This document shows positions 17,383 to 26,455 of a DNA stretch of 64,000 nucleotides, piece by piece; position 1 is the first letter of the stretch; each line of letters starts with the position of its first letter. Made by a program: the position numbers and the translations under genes. The stretch comes from Phytohabitans maris. Lineage in GTDB: Bacteria; Actinomycetota; Actinomycetes; Mycobacteriales; Micromonosporaceae. Under the pieces are notes generated by a model. It was not told where the DNA came from. It saw only the letters and a program-made list of their open reading frames with translations, and did no database searches. The DNA is taken from assembly GCF_031085175.1 (NCBI RefSeq), contig NZ_JAVHUY010000003.1, positions 62,001 to 126,000 on the forward strand, written 5' to 3'.

Positions 17383-18616
17383 CAGCGGTGGACTTCTCGT
17401 CCTCCGCCGCCTTCCGGCCCAGGAACGTCGCCGCGGTGATCAGCGCGAGCAGCCCCATCGCGGCCGACATGACGGCGAACGCGCGCGTCGTGCTGACCGC
17501 CTCAAGCAGGAAGCCGGTGCCGAGCGCGCCGACCGAGCTGGCCCCGGAGGTCAGCAGCAGCACGACGCTGCCGACCCGGCCCTGCATCGCGTCCGGGGTG
17601 ATGCGCAGCTGGTACACCATGCCGGCGACCGTCGTCGCGGCGCCGATCAGCGACGTGGTGAAGAACAGCCCGCCGAACGCCACCGGGTGGCTGACCACGA
17701 CCAGTCCGGGCATCACCAGCGCCCAGGCCAGGTACGCGACGACCATGATGTGGCGCATCGCCATCCGCCGTACCCACCAGCCGCCGACGACCGCGCCGGC
17801 CAGGCCGCCGACGCTCCCCGCCGCCATGATCAGGCCGGCGACGGCGGACGAGCGGCCCTGCTCCTTGACGACCACCTGGAGGGTCAGGATCACGCCCTGG
17901 AAGAGCAGGTTGCTGCCGGCGATGAGCAGCAGCGCGGTCCGGAAGTAGCGCCGCCCCCACACCCAGCGCAGGCCGGCGCCGATCCCCCAGCTCCGGCGCT
18001 TCGCCGGCGGCTGCGGCGGCGTGCGCAGCCGCAGCATCGCCACCAGCGAGGCGAGGTAGAACACCGTGCTGGTCAGGAACGGCGCGTACGCGGTGAGGCC
18101 GAAGAGCACGCCGCCGGTCGGGTGGCCGACGAAGTTGGCGCCCCGGCCGCGCGCCTCGTTCTGCGCCATGGCGGCGGGCAGCTGGCTGCCCGGCACCACC
18201 GCGCGGACCGTGGCCCGCTCGGCGAGCTGGTAGAAGACCGTCATCGTGCCCTGCGCGAACGCCACCGCGGCCAGGTGCGGGACCCACACCCGGTCGGCCG
18301 CGACGGCGGCGGCGACGCTCGCGATGCCGGCCAGCCGGCCGGCCACGCAGGCGAGCATCACCCGCCGCCGGGACCAGCGGTCGACCAGCACGCCGGCCGG
18401 AAGCTGCACGAGCAGCATCGGCAGCAGGGCCGCGAAGGCCACCAGGCCGGCGGCGATCTTCGAGCCGCCGGACCAGATCACCAGCAGCGTGAACGCCATG
18501 GCGGAGAAGCGTTCGGCCAGGACGGACAGGGCCGAGCCGGCCCAGAGGAACTGGAAGTCGCGGTTGCGCCGGAGCGGGACCTCCTCCGCCTCGGGCGGCG
18601 CCTGCGCCAGCGTCAT
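17366..18616 (-). CDS. MFS exporter
   Basis: 416 aa and about 12 membrane helices. The cytoplasmic loop motif GVLVDRWSRRRVM after helix 2 is the MFS signature, as in the MFS_3/EntS-like exporters. The ATG overlaps the carbamoyltransferase stop (ATGA), so it is the last gene of the fabG-to-MFS operon. The likely job is efflux of the finished peptide. Members of this group export siderophores, macrolides and peptides, so the family does not fix the substrate. Confidence 0.93.
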   Translation of the reverse strand: MTLAQAPPEAEEVPLRRNRDFQFLWAGSALSVLAERFSAMAFTLLVIWSGGSKIAAGLVAFAALLPMLLVQLPAGVLVDRWSRRRVMLACVAGRLAGIASVAAAVAADRVWVPHLAAVAFAQGTMTVFYQLAERATVRAVVPGSQLPAAMAQNEARGRGANFVGHPTGGVLFGLTAYAPFLTSTVFYLASLVAMLRLRTPPQPPAKRRSWGIGAGLRWVWGRRYFRTALLLIAGSNLLFQGVILTLQVVVKEQGRSSAVAGLIMAAGSVGGLAGAVVGGWWVRRMAMRHIMVVAYLAWALVMPGLVVVSHPVAFGGLFFTTSLIGAATTVAGMVYQLRITPDAMQGRVGSVVLLLTSGASSVGALGTGFLLEAVSTTRAFAVMSAAMGLLALITAATFLGRKAAEDEKSTAGMGNL

Positions 18617-19530
18617 CGGCCGGCCCAGCACCACTCCAGCGCCGCCATCGCGCTGTACAGCTTGTTCTCCGCCTGGGCGAAGGCGATGCTGGCCGGCCCG
18701 TCCAGCACCTCGGCCGTGACCTCCTCGCCCCGGTGCGCCGGCAGGTCGTGCATGAAGACCGCCTTCGGGCTGCCGTGCCAGAGCGCCGGCGTGACCTGGA
18801 ACGGCGCGAACACCTCCCGCCAGTCCGGCGTCGGCTTGCTCGTGCCGGTGGTCTGCCAGCGGGTGGTGTAGACGACGTCCAGCTCTTCCGGGACGCCCGC
18901 CATGTCGTGCCGCTCGGTGAGGACGGCGCCGCGGGAGCGGGCCTGGGCGGCCGCCGCGGCGAGGACGTCCGGCCGCAGCCCGTACCCGGGTGGGGTCCGC
19001 AGCTCCAGCACGACGCCGGGGTAGCGGGTGAGTGCCAGGGCGAGCGCCGCGGCGGTGTTGTTGCCCTCGCCGACGTAGAGCAGGCGCAGCCCTTCGACCC
19101 GGCCGAAGTGGCGGACCAGCGTGGTCAGGTCGGCCAGCGCCTGGGTCGGGTGCTCCTCGGCGCTCATCGCGTTGACCACCGACATCGGCCCGGCCGCCGC
19201 CCACCCGCGCAGCTCGGCGGTCGCGTCGGCGGTACGGGCCACCAGCAGGTCGAGCATGCCGGAGAGCACCCGCCCGGTGTCCTCGGTGCTCTCGCCGGTG
19301 TTGAGCTGGAGGTCGTCCGGGCCGAACGTGATGATCTGCGCGCCGAGCCGCAGCGCCCCGGCGGAGAACGCGGTCCGGGTCCGGGTGGAGGTGCGGCGGA
19401 AGTAGATGCCGGCGAGCGCGCCCTCCAGGGGCCGGCCGTCGAGCCCGCCTTCGCCGAAGAGGGCGGCGCGGGCGACGATCCCGTGCAGGTCGTCGTCGGT
19501 CAGGTCGCTGATGGAGATGAGATGGCGCAT
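18613..19530 (-). CDS. Aspartate/ornithine carbamoyltransferase-family enzyme
   Basis: 305 aa. Carbamoyl-phosphate site STRTR (48-52) and HPTQALADL (His127-Gln130) are intact. The motif equivalent to HCLP of ornithine carbamoyltransferase reads His261-Asp-Leu-Pro, so the substrate-binding Cys is Asp and the usual ornithine or arginine pathway role is doubtful. It lies between an NRPS and an exporter and beside Dap synthesis genes. By analogy with the carbamoyltransferase of viomycin-type clusters it probably carbamoylates Dap to beta-ureidoalanine (albizziine), free or carrier-bound. The start follows AGGGGA, 11 bp after the NRPS stop. Confidence 0.88.
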   Translation of the reverse strand: MRHLISISDLTDDDLHGIVARAALFGEGGLDGRPLEGALAGIYFRRTSTRTRTAFSAGALRLGAQIITFGPDDLQLNTGESTEDTGRVLSGMLDLLVARTADATAELRGWAAAGPMSVVNAMSAEEHPTQALADLTTLVRHFGRVEGLRLLYVGEGNNTAAALALALTRYPGVVLELRTPPGYGLRPDVLAAAAAQARSRGAVLTERHDMAGVPEELDVVYTTRWQTTGTSKPTPDWREVFAPFQVTPALWHGSPKAVFMHDLPAHRGEEVTAEVLDGPASIAFAQAENKLYSAMAALEWCWAGR

Positions 19531-19541
19531 GGCTTGTCCCC

Positions 19542-22500
19542 TCACACCTTGTCGGCGCCGGCGAGCAACTCCGAATCGGAGAGCGCGGCGATCTCGGCCC
19601 GGATCCGTTCCTCGACCTCCTCGCCGAGCTGGGCGATGGTGGGCCGCTCGAACACCACCCGGACCGGGAGCGTCACCTCGAACTCGGCCCGCAGCCGGGA
19701 GATCAGCCGGACGGCGAGGATCGAGTGGCCGCCGAGCGCGAAGAAGCTCTGGTGCACGCCGGCGCGTACGCCGAGCAGCTCCTGCCAGATGTCGGCGATC
19801 CGCTCCTCGGCGACCGTACGCGGCGCGACGCCCTCGTCCTCTGTGGACGCCTGGTCCGGGTCGGGCAGGGCCCGCCGGTCCACCTTGCCGTTGGCGTTCA
19901 GCGGGATCCGCTCCACACCGACCACAGTGGAGGGCACCATGTACTCCGGCAGGGAGCGCTCGCAGTGCTCCCGGACGTCGGTCGAGCCGACCACGTACGC
20001 CACGACCCGCTGCTCGTGGGCGATCACGGCGGCGTCCCGCACCTCGGGGTGGTCGAGCAGGACCGCGCGGATCTCGCCCAGCTCCACCCGGTACCCGCGG
20101 ATCTTGACCTGGTCGTCGATCCGGCCGAGGAACTCCACGTTCCCCTCGGCGGACCAGCGGGCCAGGTCGCCGGTGCGGTACATCCGGGCGCCCACCGCCC
20201 ACGGGTCGGGCAGGAACCGCTCGGCGGTCAGCTCGGGCCGGTTGACGTACCCGCGGGCGACGCCGGCGCCGCCCACGTACAGCTCGCCGACCACGCCGAC
20301 CGGCACCGGTCGCAGGTTGGCGTCGAGCACCCGCATCGTCATGTTCGGCAGCGGGCGCCCGATCGGCACGACGCCGGCCTTCTGCGACCCGACCACCGGG
20401 TACGTGCAGGTGCCGACCGAGGCCTCGGTGGGGCCGTACTCGTTGACCAGGTTGCCGTCGCCGAGCACGCCGCGCCACTTCTCCGCGACCGCGCCGGGCA
20501 GCGCCTCGCCGGCGACCACGACGACCGGGGCGTACGCCCGCGGCGGGTCGAGGATCTCCAGGTGGCCGGGGGTGAGCTTGACGAAGCTGAACGGGCCGGC
20601 CTTCGCCAGCTCATCGCCGAGCCGGTCGAGCTCCACGTCCGGCGGCAGCAGCCAGAGCCGTTGGCCGGTCACCAGCGGCGCCCACAGGTTCGGCACCACC
20701 AGGTCGAAGGCGACGGAGGAGAAGAGCGGCGCGCCGCCCTCGCCCCGGGCGGCGAGCGTGTCCGCCGCCCAGCGCACGTGGTTGGCCAGGCCGCGGTGGG
20801 TCACCACGACGCCCTTGGGGCGGCCGGTCGAGCCGGAGGTGAAGATGACGTAGGCGGCGGTGTCCAGGTCGGTGGCCCGGGCCAGCGGCGCCGCCGGCCG
20901 CTCCGCGATCTCGAAACGCTCGGCGTCGACCAGCACGCACTCCACGGCCGTGAACCGGTCCGCGTACCGGGAGCGGGTGAGCACCAGCGTGGCCCCGCAG
21001 TCGGCCATCATGTGCCCGAGCCGGTCGGCGGGGAAGGCCGGGTCGAGCGGCACGTACGCCCCGCCCGCCTTCCAGACCGCGAGGAGCGAGACCACCAGGT
21101 CCGCGCCGCGGTCGAGCAGCACGCCCACTGTGGACTCCCGCCCCACGCCCCGCTCGCGCAGGTGGTGGGCGAGGCGGGTGGCCCGCTCGTCCAGCTCGCC
21201 GTAGGTCAGCCGCAGCTCGCCGATCTCGACGGCCACCGCCTCCGGGTCGGCGAGCGCCCGGGCGCGGACCAGGTCCGGCACCGACCCGGTGGGCAGCGGG
21301 GCGGCGGTGTCGTTCCACTGTGCCATGACCCGCCGCTCGTGTATCGACGAGAAGTCCACGGTGGACAGCCGCGCGGCCGGGTCGGCGACGACCGCCTCCA
21401 GCAGCCGGACCAGGTGGTCGGCCATCCGCTGCACGGTCGCCTCGTCGAAGAGCGCGGTGGCGTACTCCAGCGCGCCGGTCAGCGAGCCGTCCTCCTGCCG
21501 CCACATGAACAGCGTCAGGTCGGTCTTGGCCACCTGCCACGAGCGCTGGAACGCGTCCATCAGCGCCCCGTCCGCCGCGACCGTCGTGAAGCCCTCGTCC
21601 TGCAGGTCGAACGCCACCTGGTACAGCGGGGTGCGGGACAGGTCGCGGACCGGCTGCAGCTCGTCGACGAGCCGCTCGAACGGCAGCTCCTGGTGCGCGA
21701 AGCCGGCCATGCCGGCCGCCCGCACCCGCTCCAGCGCCTCGGTGAACGTGGGGTCGCCGGTGAGGTCGCAGCGGAGTACGAGCGAGTTGAGGAAGAAGCC
21801 GACCACGCCCTCCACCTCGGGGCGGGTGCGCCCGGCCACCGGCGTGCCGATGCCGATGTCGTCCTGCCCGCTGTACCGGGCCATCAGCGCGGCGTACGCG
21901 GTCAGCAGCGTGACGAACGGGGTGGCGCCGTGCCGCCGGCCGAGCGCGGTGAGCGCGTCGGTGAGCCGGGGCGAGAGGGTGAGCCGTACGCCGGCGCCGC
22001 GGGGGTCGCGTTCCGGCGGGCGCGGCCGGTCGGTGGGGAGCTCCAGCGCGGGGAGCCCGGCGAGGGCCGGCCGCCAGTACGCCAGCTCCCGCTCGATCAC
22101 CTCGTCGGTGAGGCGGGCCCGCTGCCAGGCGGCGTAGTCGGCGTACTGCACCGCGAGCTCGGGCAGCTCCGGGGCGCGCCCTTCGGCGGCGGCGGCGCAG
22201 AGCTCGCGCAGCTCCCGCTCCAGGACCACTGTGGACCAGCCGTCGGTGGCGATGTGGTGCACGGTGACGAGCAGTACCGGGCCGGCCGCGCCGTCGCGGA
22301 CCAGCAGCGCCCGCCACAGTGGACCGTCGACGAGGTCGAAGCCGCGGGCGAACTGCTCGGCGAAGAGCAGCTCGAGATCCCCCTCGCCGGCGTCCACGAC
22401 GCGCAGCTCCACCGGACCCGGGTCGGCGACCACCTGGCGCGGCTCGTCGTCCACGGTCACGTACCGGGTGCGCAGCGCCTCGTGCCGGGCCTCCAGCGCG

Positions 22501-24428
22501 TCCAGCGCGGCGTGCACCTGGTGCGCCCCGGTGCCCGGCGGCAGCCGCAGGAACAGCGGCGCGACCCACTCCGGGCTGCCCGGGTGCATCTGGTTGAGGA
22601 ACCACAGCCGGTGCTGGCCGGTCGACAGCGGCAGCGGCTCGTCCCGCGCCACCCGGGTCACCGGCGGCACGGCCTCCCGGCCGCCGGCGATCAGCCTGGC
22701 CTGCGCCTCGACCGTGGCGGCGCCGAAGAGGCCGCGCAGCTGCACCTCGCCGCCGGAGGCCTTGCGCAGCGCGTTCGCCAGTCGGGTCAGCACCAGCGAC
22801 GAGCCGCCGAGGGCGAAGAAGTCGTCGTGCGCGCCGACCCGCTCGACCCCGAGCAGCTGCTCCCAGACCTGGGCGACCAGCCGCTCCTCCGGGGTGCGCG
22901 GGGCGACGTACCCGGCGCCCCGTTCGGCGGCGACGGCGGCCGGGTCGGGCAGCGCGCCGCGGTCCACCTTGCCGCTCGTGGTCAGCGGGAAGGCGTCCAC
23001 CGGCACGAAGACCGCCGGGATCAGCGGCTCCGGCAGCCGCTCGCGCAGGAACGTGCGCAGCTCGTCGCCGGGGACCTGGCGGCGGGCGACGAGGTAGGCG
23101 ACGAGCTGCTTGCCGGCGTTCCCGTCGCGGGCCACGACCACGGCGTCGCGCAGGTCCGGGTGGGCCTGCAGCGCCGCCTCCACCTCGGCCGGCTCGATCC
23201 GCACCCCGTTGACCTTGACCTGCTGGTCGCCGCGGCCGAGGAACTCCAGCGCGCCGTCCGGCCGCCACCGGGCCAGGTCGCCGGTGTGGTAGAGGCGGGC
23301 ACCGGGCGCGCCGAACGGGTCCGGCACGAACCGCTCGGCGGTCAGGTCGGGGCGGCCCAGGTAGCCGCGGCCCACGCCGACGCCGGCCGCGTACAGCTCG
23401 CCGACGACGCCGATCGGGACCGGCTCGCCGTCGGAGTCGAGGACGAAGACGCGCATGTTTTCGATCGGGCGGCCGATCGGCACCGGACCGGCCTCCTGCC
23501 CCGGGTCGTACGGCTGGGCGGTCACGTCGATCGAGCACTCGGTCGGGCCGTACGTGTTCCACACCTGGGCACCGGTCGGCTCGGCCAGCCGCCGGGCCAG
23601 CTCGGCGCTGAGCGTCTCGCCGGCCGAGAAGACCAGCCGCAGCGTGGTGCACTCGCTCCAGCCCGGCTCGTCGGCGAGCAGCCGCAGCACCGACGGTACG
23701 CCCTGCAGCACGGTGATCCGGCCCGCGGCGACCTCCCGTACGAGGGTGGCCGGCTCACGCTCCGCGCCGGGCCGGGCCATCACCACGACGCCACCGCTGA
23801 CCAGCGGGGCGAACAGCTCCCAGCCGGCCGCGTCGAAGCTCAGCGAGGTCTTCTGCAGCACTCGGTCGGCCTCGCCGAGCTTGTGCTCGCCGACCGTCCA
23901 CATGACACGGTTGGCGATGCCGGCGTGGTCGACGACGACGCCCTTGGGGCGGCCGGTCGAGCCGGAGGTGTAGATGACGTAGGCGGCGGCCGACGGGTCC
24001 ACCGCGACGGCCGGCGGGGTGGCCGGCAGCGCGTCCCGCTCGGCGGCCGCCAGGTCGATCGCGAGGGCCTCGGCGCCGGCACCGCCGACCAGCTCGACCA
24101 GGTTCTCCTCGGTGACCACTGTGGACGTCCCGGTGTCGGCGAGCACCCAGGCGATCCGGTCCCGCGGGTGCCCCGGGTCGAGCGGCACGTACGCGGCGCC
24201 GGCCCGCCAGACGCCGAGCAGCACGGCGGCCAGCTCCACGCTCCGCGGCAGGCAGACCGCGACCGGCGACTCCGCCCCGATCCCCCGGGCGCGCAGCAGG
24301 TGCGCGGTGCGGTTGGCGCGGCGCTCCAGCTCGGCGTACGTGATCTCCTGCCGGTCGTCCGCGACGGCGACCGCGTCGGGAGTGCGCGCGGCCTGGCGCG
24401 CGACGAGTTCGGGCAGCGGGACGGTCAT
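19542..24428 (-). CDS. Two-module NRPS, A-T-C-A-T
   Basis: 1,628 aa; its ATG overlaps the stop of the upstream gene (ATGA). A4 spans about 1-500 (YTSGSTGRPKG near 153, Lys487 in TTSGKVD). T4 has Ser544 in GGSSL. C4 spans about 595-1010 (HHIATDG at 724-730). A5 spans about 1030-1530. T5 has Ser1569 in GGHSI, followed by a charged helical tail that may dock onto the large NRPS. There is no condensation domain before A4, so the free C domain at 26456-27811 is the natural partner. Pocket codes by alignment to GrsA: A4 D-A-W-Q-F-A-T-I-D-K, 8 of 10 as in a known Gln code; A5 D-L-P-K-V-A-E-V-G-K, Asn-like and equal to A2 of the large NRPS. I infer this is the first protein of the assembly line. Confidence 0.96.
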   Translation of the reverse strand: MTVPLPELVARQAARTPDAVAVADDRQEITYAELERRANRTAHLLRARGIGAESPVAVCLPRSVELAAVLLGVWRAGAAYVPLDPGHPRDRIAWVLADTGTSTVVTEENLVELVGGAGAEALAIDLAAAERDALPATPPAVAVDPSAAAYVIYTSGSTGRPKGVVVDHAGIANRVMWTVGEHKLGEADRVLQKTSLSFDAAGWELFAPLVSGGVVVMARPGAEREPATLVREVAAGRITVLQGVPSVLRLLADEPGWSECTTLRLVFSAGETLSAELARRLAEPTGAQVWNTYGPTECSIDVTAQPYDPGQEAGPVPIGRPIENMRVFVLDSDGEPVPIGVVGELYAAGVGVGRGYLGRPDLTAERFVPDPFGAPGARLYHTGDLARWRPDGALEFLGRGDQQVKVNGVRIEPAEVEAALQAHPDLRDAVVVARDGNAGKQLVAYLVARRQVPGDELRTFLRERLPEPLIPAVFVPVDAFPLTTSGKVDRGALPDPAAVAAERGAGYVAPRTPEERLVAQVWEQLLGVERVGAHDDFFALGGSSLVLTRLANALRKASGGEVQLRGLFGAATVEAQARLIAGGREAVPPVTRVARDEPLPLSTGQHRLWFLNQMHPGSPEWVAPLFLRLPPGTGAHQVHAALDALEARHEALRTRYVTVDDEPRQVVADPGPVELRVVDAGEGDLELLFAEQFARGFDLVDGPLWRALLVRDGAAGPVLLVTVHHIATDGWSTVVLERELRELCAAAAEGRAPELPELAVQYADYAAWQRARLTDEVIERELAYWRPALAGLPALELPTDRPRPPERDPRGAGVRLTLSPRLTDALTALGRRHGATPFVTLLTAYAALMARYSGQDDIGIGTPVAGRTRPEVEGVVGFFLNSLVLRCDLTGDPTFTEALERVRAAGMAGFAHQELPFERLVDELQPVRDLSRTPLYQVAFDLQDEGFTTVAADGALMDAFQRSWQVAKTDLTLFMWRQEDGSLTGALEYATALFDEATVQRMADHLVRLLEAVVADPAARLSTVDFSSIHERRVMAQWNDTAAPLPTGSVPDLVRARALADPEAVAVEIGELRLTYGELDERATRLAHHLRERGVGRESTVGVLLDRGADLVVSLLAVWKAGGAYVPLDPAFPADRLGHMMADCGATLVLTRSRYADRFTAVECVLVDAERFEIAERPAAPLARATDLDTAAYVIFTSGSTGRPKGVVVTHRGLANHVRWAADTLAARGEGGAPLFSSVAFDLVVPNLWAPLVTGQRLWLLPPDVELDRLGDELAKAGPFSFVKLTPGHLEILDPPRAYAPVVVVAGEALPGAVAEKWRGVLGDGNLVNEYGPTEASVGTCTYPVVGSQKAGVVPIGRPLPNMTMRVLDANLRPVPVGVVGELYVGGAGVARGYVNRPELTAERFLPDPWAVGARMYRTGDLARWSAEGNVEFLGRIDDQVKIRGYRVELGEIRAVLLDHPEVRDAAVIAHEQRVVAYVVGSTDVREHCERSLPEYMVPSTVVGVERIPLNANGKVDRRALPDPDQASTEDEGVAPRTVAEERIADIWQELLGVRAGVHQSFFALGGHSILAVRLISRLRAEFEVTLPVRVVFERPTIAQLGEEVEERIRAEIAALSDSELLAGADKV
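20190..20845 (-). repeat. Duplicated adenylation-domain DNA, copy 3 (A5)
   Basis: Third copy of the block at 61-715 and 3121-3775. It is more diverged but keeps long identical tracts, and it encodes the same specificity-pocket residues. Confidence 0.7.
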
Positions 24429-25447
24429 CGTGGCTCCTCGGCGTGGCGTGCGGGCAGGAAGTCGTCCACTGTGGTGCCGAGCCCTCGGCGGGCTGCCTCG
24501 TCGCGGACGTGTCGGGCGAGGGCGAGGTCGAGTACGCCGAGTCCGAACGGCGAGTACACCAGCGGGCGGCCCGGCTCGGGGCGCAGCGTCGCGGTGCCGC
24601 GCAGCAGCGCGCCGACGCTCGCGTCCACGAAGTCGCGGCCGCCGGTCTCCTGCTCGGCCAGGTGCAGCGAGGTCCGCTCGCGCAGCGCGTGGTCGACGTC
24701 GTCGACGACGTTGTGGCTGGCCAGGATCGCCGGCACGGTCAGGTCGCGCAGCGAGATGTGCAGCACCACCGCGCCCGGGCGGCTGGCGGTCAGGTCCATG
24801 TGCGGGGTGGCGGCGGTGGTCGCGATCGACACCAGGTCGTGCGCGGCGACCGCCTCGGCCAGCCCGCCGGCCGTGTTCACCGCCGTGCCGGGGGCGATCC
24901 GGGCGCAGCCGGCGGCGAACGCCTCGGCCCGGGCCGGGTCGGTGTCGAAGACGGTGACCGCGCTGAGCTTCGGGTTGTCGGCGGCGAGGAAGCGCAGGAT
25001 CTCGGTGTTGATGACGCCGCAGCCGACCAGCGTCACCCCGGTCGGCGTGCGGTCGCCGGCGAGCAGCCGGGCGCCGAGGGCGGCGCTGGCCGCGGTGCGC
25101 TTGGCGGAGATGAGCGAGCCTTCGACGAACGCCTCGGGGCGCCCGTCCGCCAGCGAGTTGAGGATGATCGAGGCGCTGGCCCGGGGTACGCCGCGGTCGA
25201 TGTTGCCGGGAAACGAGGCGATCCACTTGATGCCCGCGACTCCCGCGTCGCCGCCGTACCCGCCGAGGAAGCCGGGCAGGCCGATGACGCGGTCCCGCGG
25301 CTGGTCCGGGAAGCGCAGGAAGACCGAGTGGGGCAGCGCCGAGAGGCCCTCGTCGTGCCGGCGGTACGCGTCCGCGACGAGCTCGATCAGCTCCCGCTCC
25401 CGACCCACCAGCAGGTCCCGTACGGTGTCGTGGCCGATGATCAGCAC
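24425..25447 (-). CDS. sbnB: N-(2-amino-2-carboxyethyl)-L-glutamate dehydrogenase-like (ornithine cyclodeaminase/mu-crystallin family)
   Basis: 340 aa from GTG 25447, which overlaps the sbnA stop by 7 bp; no ATG fits. The family fold shows in GVPRASASIILNS, the nucleotide-binding glycine motif VTLVGCGVINTEIL and the Asp-rich C-terminus. SbnB oxidatively hydrolyses ACEGA (the SbnA product) to L-2,3-diaminopropionate plus 2-oxoglutarate with NAD. The neighbour is an SbnA homologue, which makes this assignment much more likely than ornithine cyclodeaminase. It is followed without a gap by the NRPS that may use the product. Confidence 0.88.
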   Translation of the reverse strand: MLIIGHDTVRDLLVGRERELIELVADAYRRHDEGLSALPHSVFLRFPDQPRDRVIGLPGFLGGYGGDAGVAGIKWIASFPGNIDRGVPRASASIILNSLADGRPEAFVEGSLISAKRTAASAALGARLLAGDRTPTGVTLVGCGVINTEILRFLAADNPKLSAVTVFDTDPARAEAFAAGCARIAPGTAVNTAGGLAEAVAAHDLVSIATTAATPHMDLTASRPGAVVLHISLRDLTVPAILASHNVVDDVDHALRERTSLHLAEQETGGRDFVDASVGALLRGTATLRPEPGRPLVYSPFGLGVLDLALARHVRDEAARRGLGTTVDDFLPARHAEEPR

Positions 25448-26442
25448 AGGCTCGCCTCTTCTTCCTTCCACAGGTGGGAGACCTCGCCGAAGTGCGCGGT
25501 GACCCACTCGTCGTTGTAGATCGTGTCGAGGTACCGGTCGCCGCCGTCCGGGAAGACCAGCACGCAGGTGCTCCCGCGCGGGATCCGCGGCGCGACCTTC
25601 TCCAGCGCGGCGACGGTCGCGCCGGACGAGCCGCCGGCCAGGATCGCCTCGCGGATCGTCAGCGTGCGGCAGGCCACCACGCATTCGAGGTCGCTGACGT
25701 ACACCGCCTCGTGGGCCGCGGACGGGTCGTGCACCTCGGGCTTGACCGCGGCGCCGTGGCCGGGGATGAGCCGCTTGCCGGACGGGCCGCCGAAGAGCAC
25801 GCTGCCGACCGCGTCCACGCCGACGATCCGGGTGGGCAGGCCGTGCGCCCGGATGTAGGTGGCCGCCCCGCGCAGGGTGCCGCCGGTGCTGGCCGAGCAG
25901 AACAGGTAGTCGACCCGGCCGTCCAGTGCCTCGGCGATCTCCGCCATCGTGCGCTCGTGCGCGCGGGGGTTGAGCGGGTTGGCGTACTGGTTGGGCCAGT
26001 ACGCGTCGGGGAGCCGGGCGACGAGCTCGCGCACCCGGCGCAGCCGGACCGGCAGGTACTCGCCGGTGGCCGGGTCGGGCTCGGTGACCACCTCGACCGT
26101 CGCCTGGTACGCGCGCAGGATCGCCAGGTTTTGCTGGGTGGTCTTGGCGTCCACCACGCAGACGAAGCGGAGCCCGAAGTACCGGCAGATCTGCGCGATG
26201 CCGATCGCCAGGTTGCCCGAGCTGGACTCGACCACTGTGGACCGTCCAGGTCGGAGCTCGCCCGAGCGGATCTTGCCGAGCAGCATCGACAGCGCCGACC
26301 GGTCCTTGACGCTGCCGCCCGGATTGAAGCGTTCGAGCTTGGCGTACACCCGGGCGTTGAGCGTGGGGAACAGCCCTTCCAGCTCGACCAGGTGGGTGTT
26401 GCCGATCGTCTCGAGTATCCCCTTGAGCGGCGCGCGCGCCAC
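25441..26442 (-). CDS. sbnA: SbnA-like PLP-dependent ACEGA synthase (cysteine synthase family)
   Basis: 333 aa. The PLP Lys is Lys46 in GGSVKDRSA, the phosphate/substrate loop SSSGNLAIG is at 73-81, and GGTLRG lies near 186. In staphyloferrin B biosynthesis SbnA joins O-phosphoserine and glutamate to N-(2-amino-2-carboxyethyl)-glutamate. Pairing with the SbnB homologue (7-bp overlap) gives the L-2,3-diaminopropionate module seen in many NRPS clusters. An O-acetylserine sulfhydrylase role is unlikely in this setting. It follows the free C-domain gene after 13 bp in the same operon. Confidence 0.9.
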   Translation of the reverse strand: MARAPLKGILETIGNTHLVELEGLFPTLNARVYAKLERFNPGGSVKDRSALSMLLGKIRSGELRPGRSTVVESSSGNLAIGIAQICRYFGLRFVCVVDAKTTQQNLAILRAYQATVEVVTEPDPATGEYLPVRLRRVRELVARLPDAYWPNQYANPLNPRAHERTMAEIAEALDGRVDYLFCSASTGGTLRGAATYIRAHGLPTRIVGVDAVGSVLFGGPSGKRLIPGHGAAVKPEVHDPSAAHEAVYVSDLECVVACRTLTIREAILAGGSSGATVAALEKVAPRIPRGSTCVLVFPDGGDRYLDTIYNDEWVTAHFGEVSHLWKEEEASLC

Positions 26443-26455
26443 GGTACCCTCCCCC

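Noticed and set aside
18613-19530. Ornithine carbamoyltransferase of arginine biosynthesis.
   Set aside because: The HCLP motif is HDLP, there are no arg genes beside it, and the gene is translationally coupled to a cluster exporter.
19725-25502. A 1,925-codon plus-strand open frame opposite the second NRPS and Dap genes.
   Set aside because: Same GC-driven artefact; complete A, T and C motifs are on the minus strand.
24425-26442. SbnA/SbnB pair as part of a staphyloferrin B-type siderophore locus.
   Set aside because: No NIS (IucA/IucC) synthetases or citrate synthase are nearby; the pair is embedded in an NRPS operon, so Dap supply for the peptide is the simpler reading.
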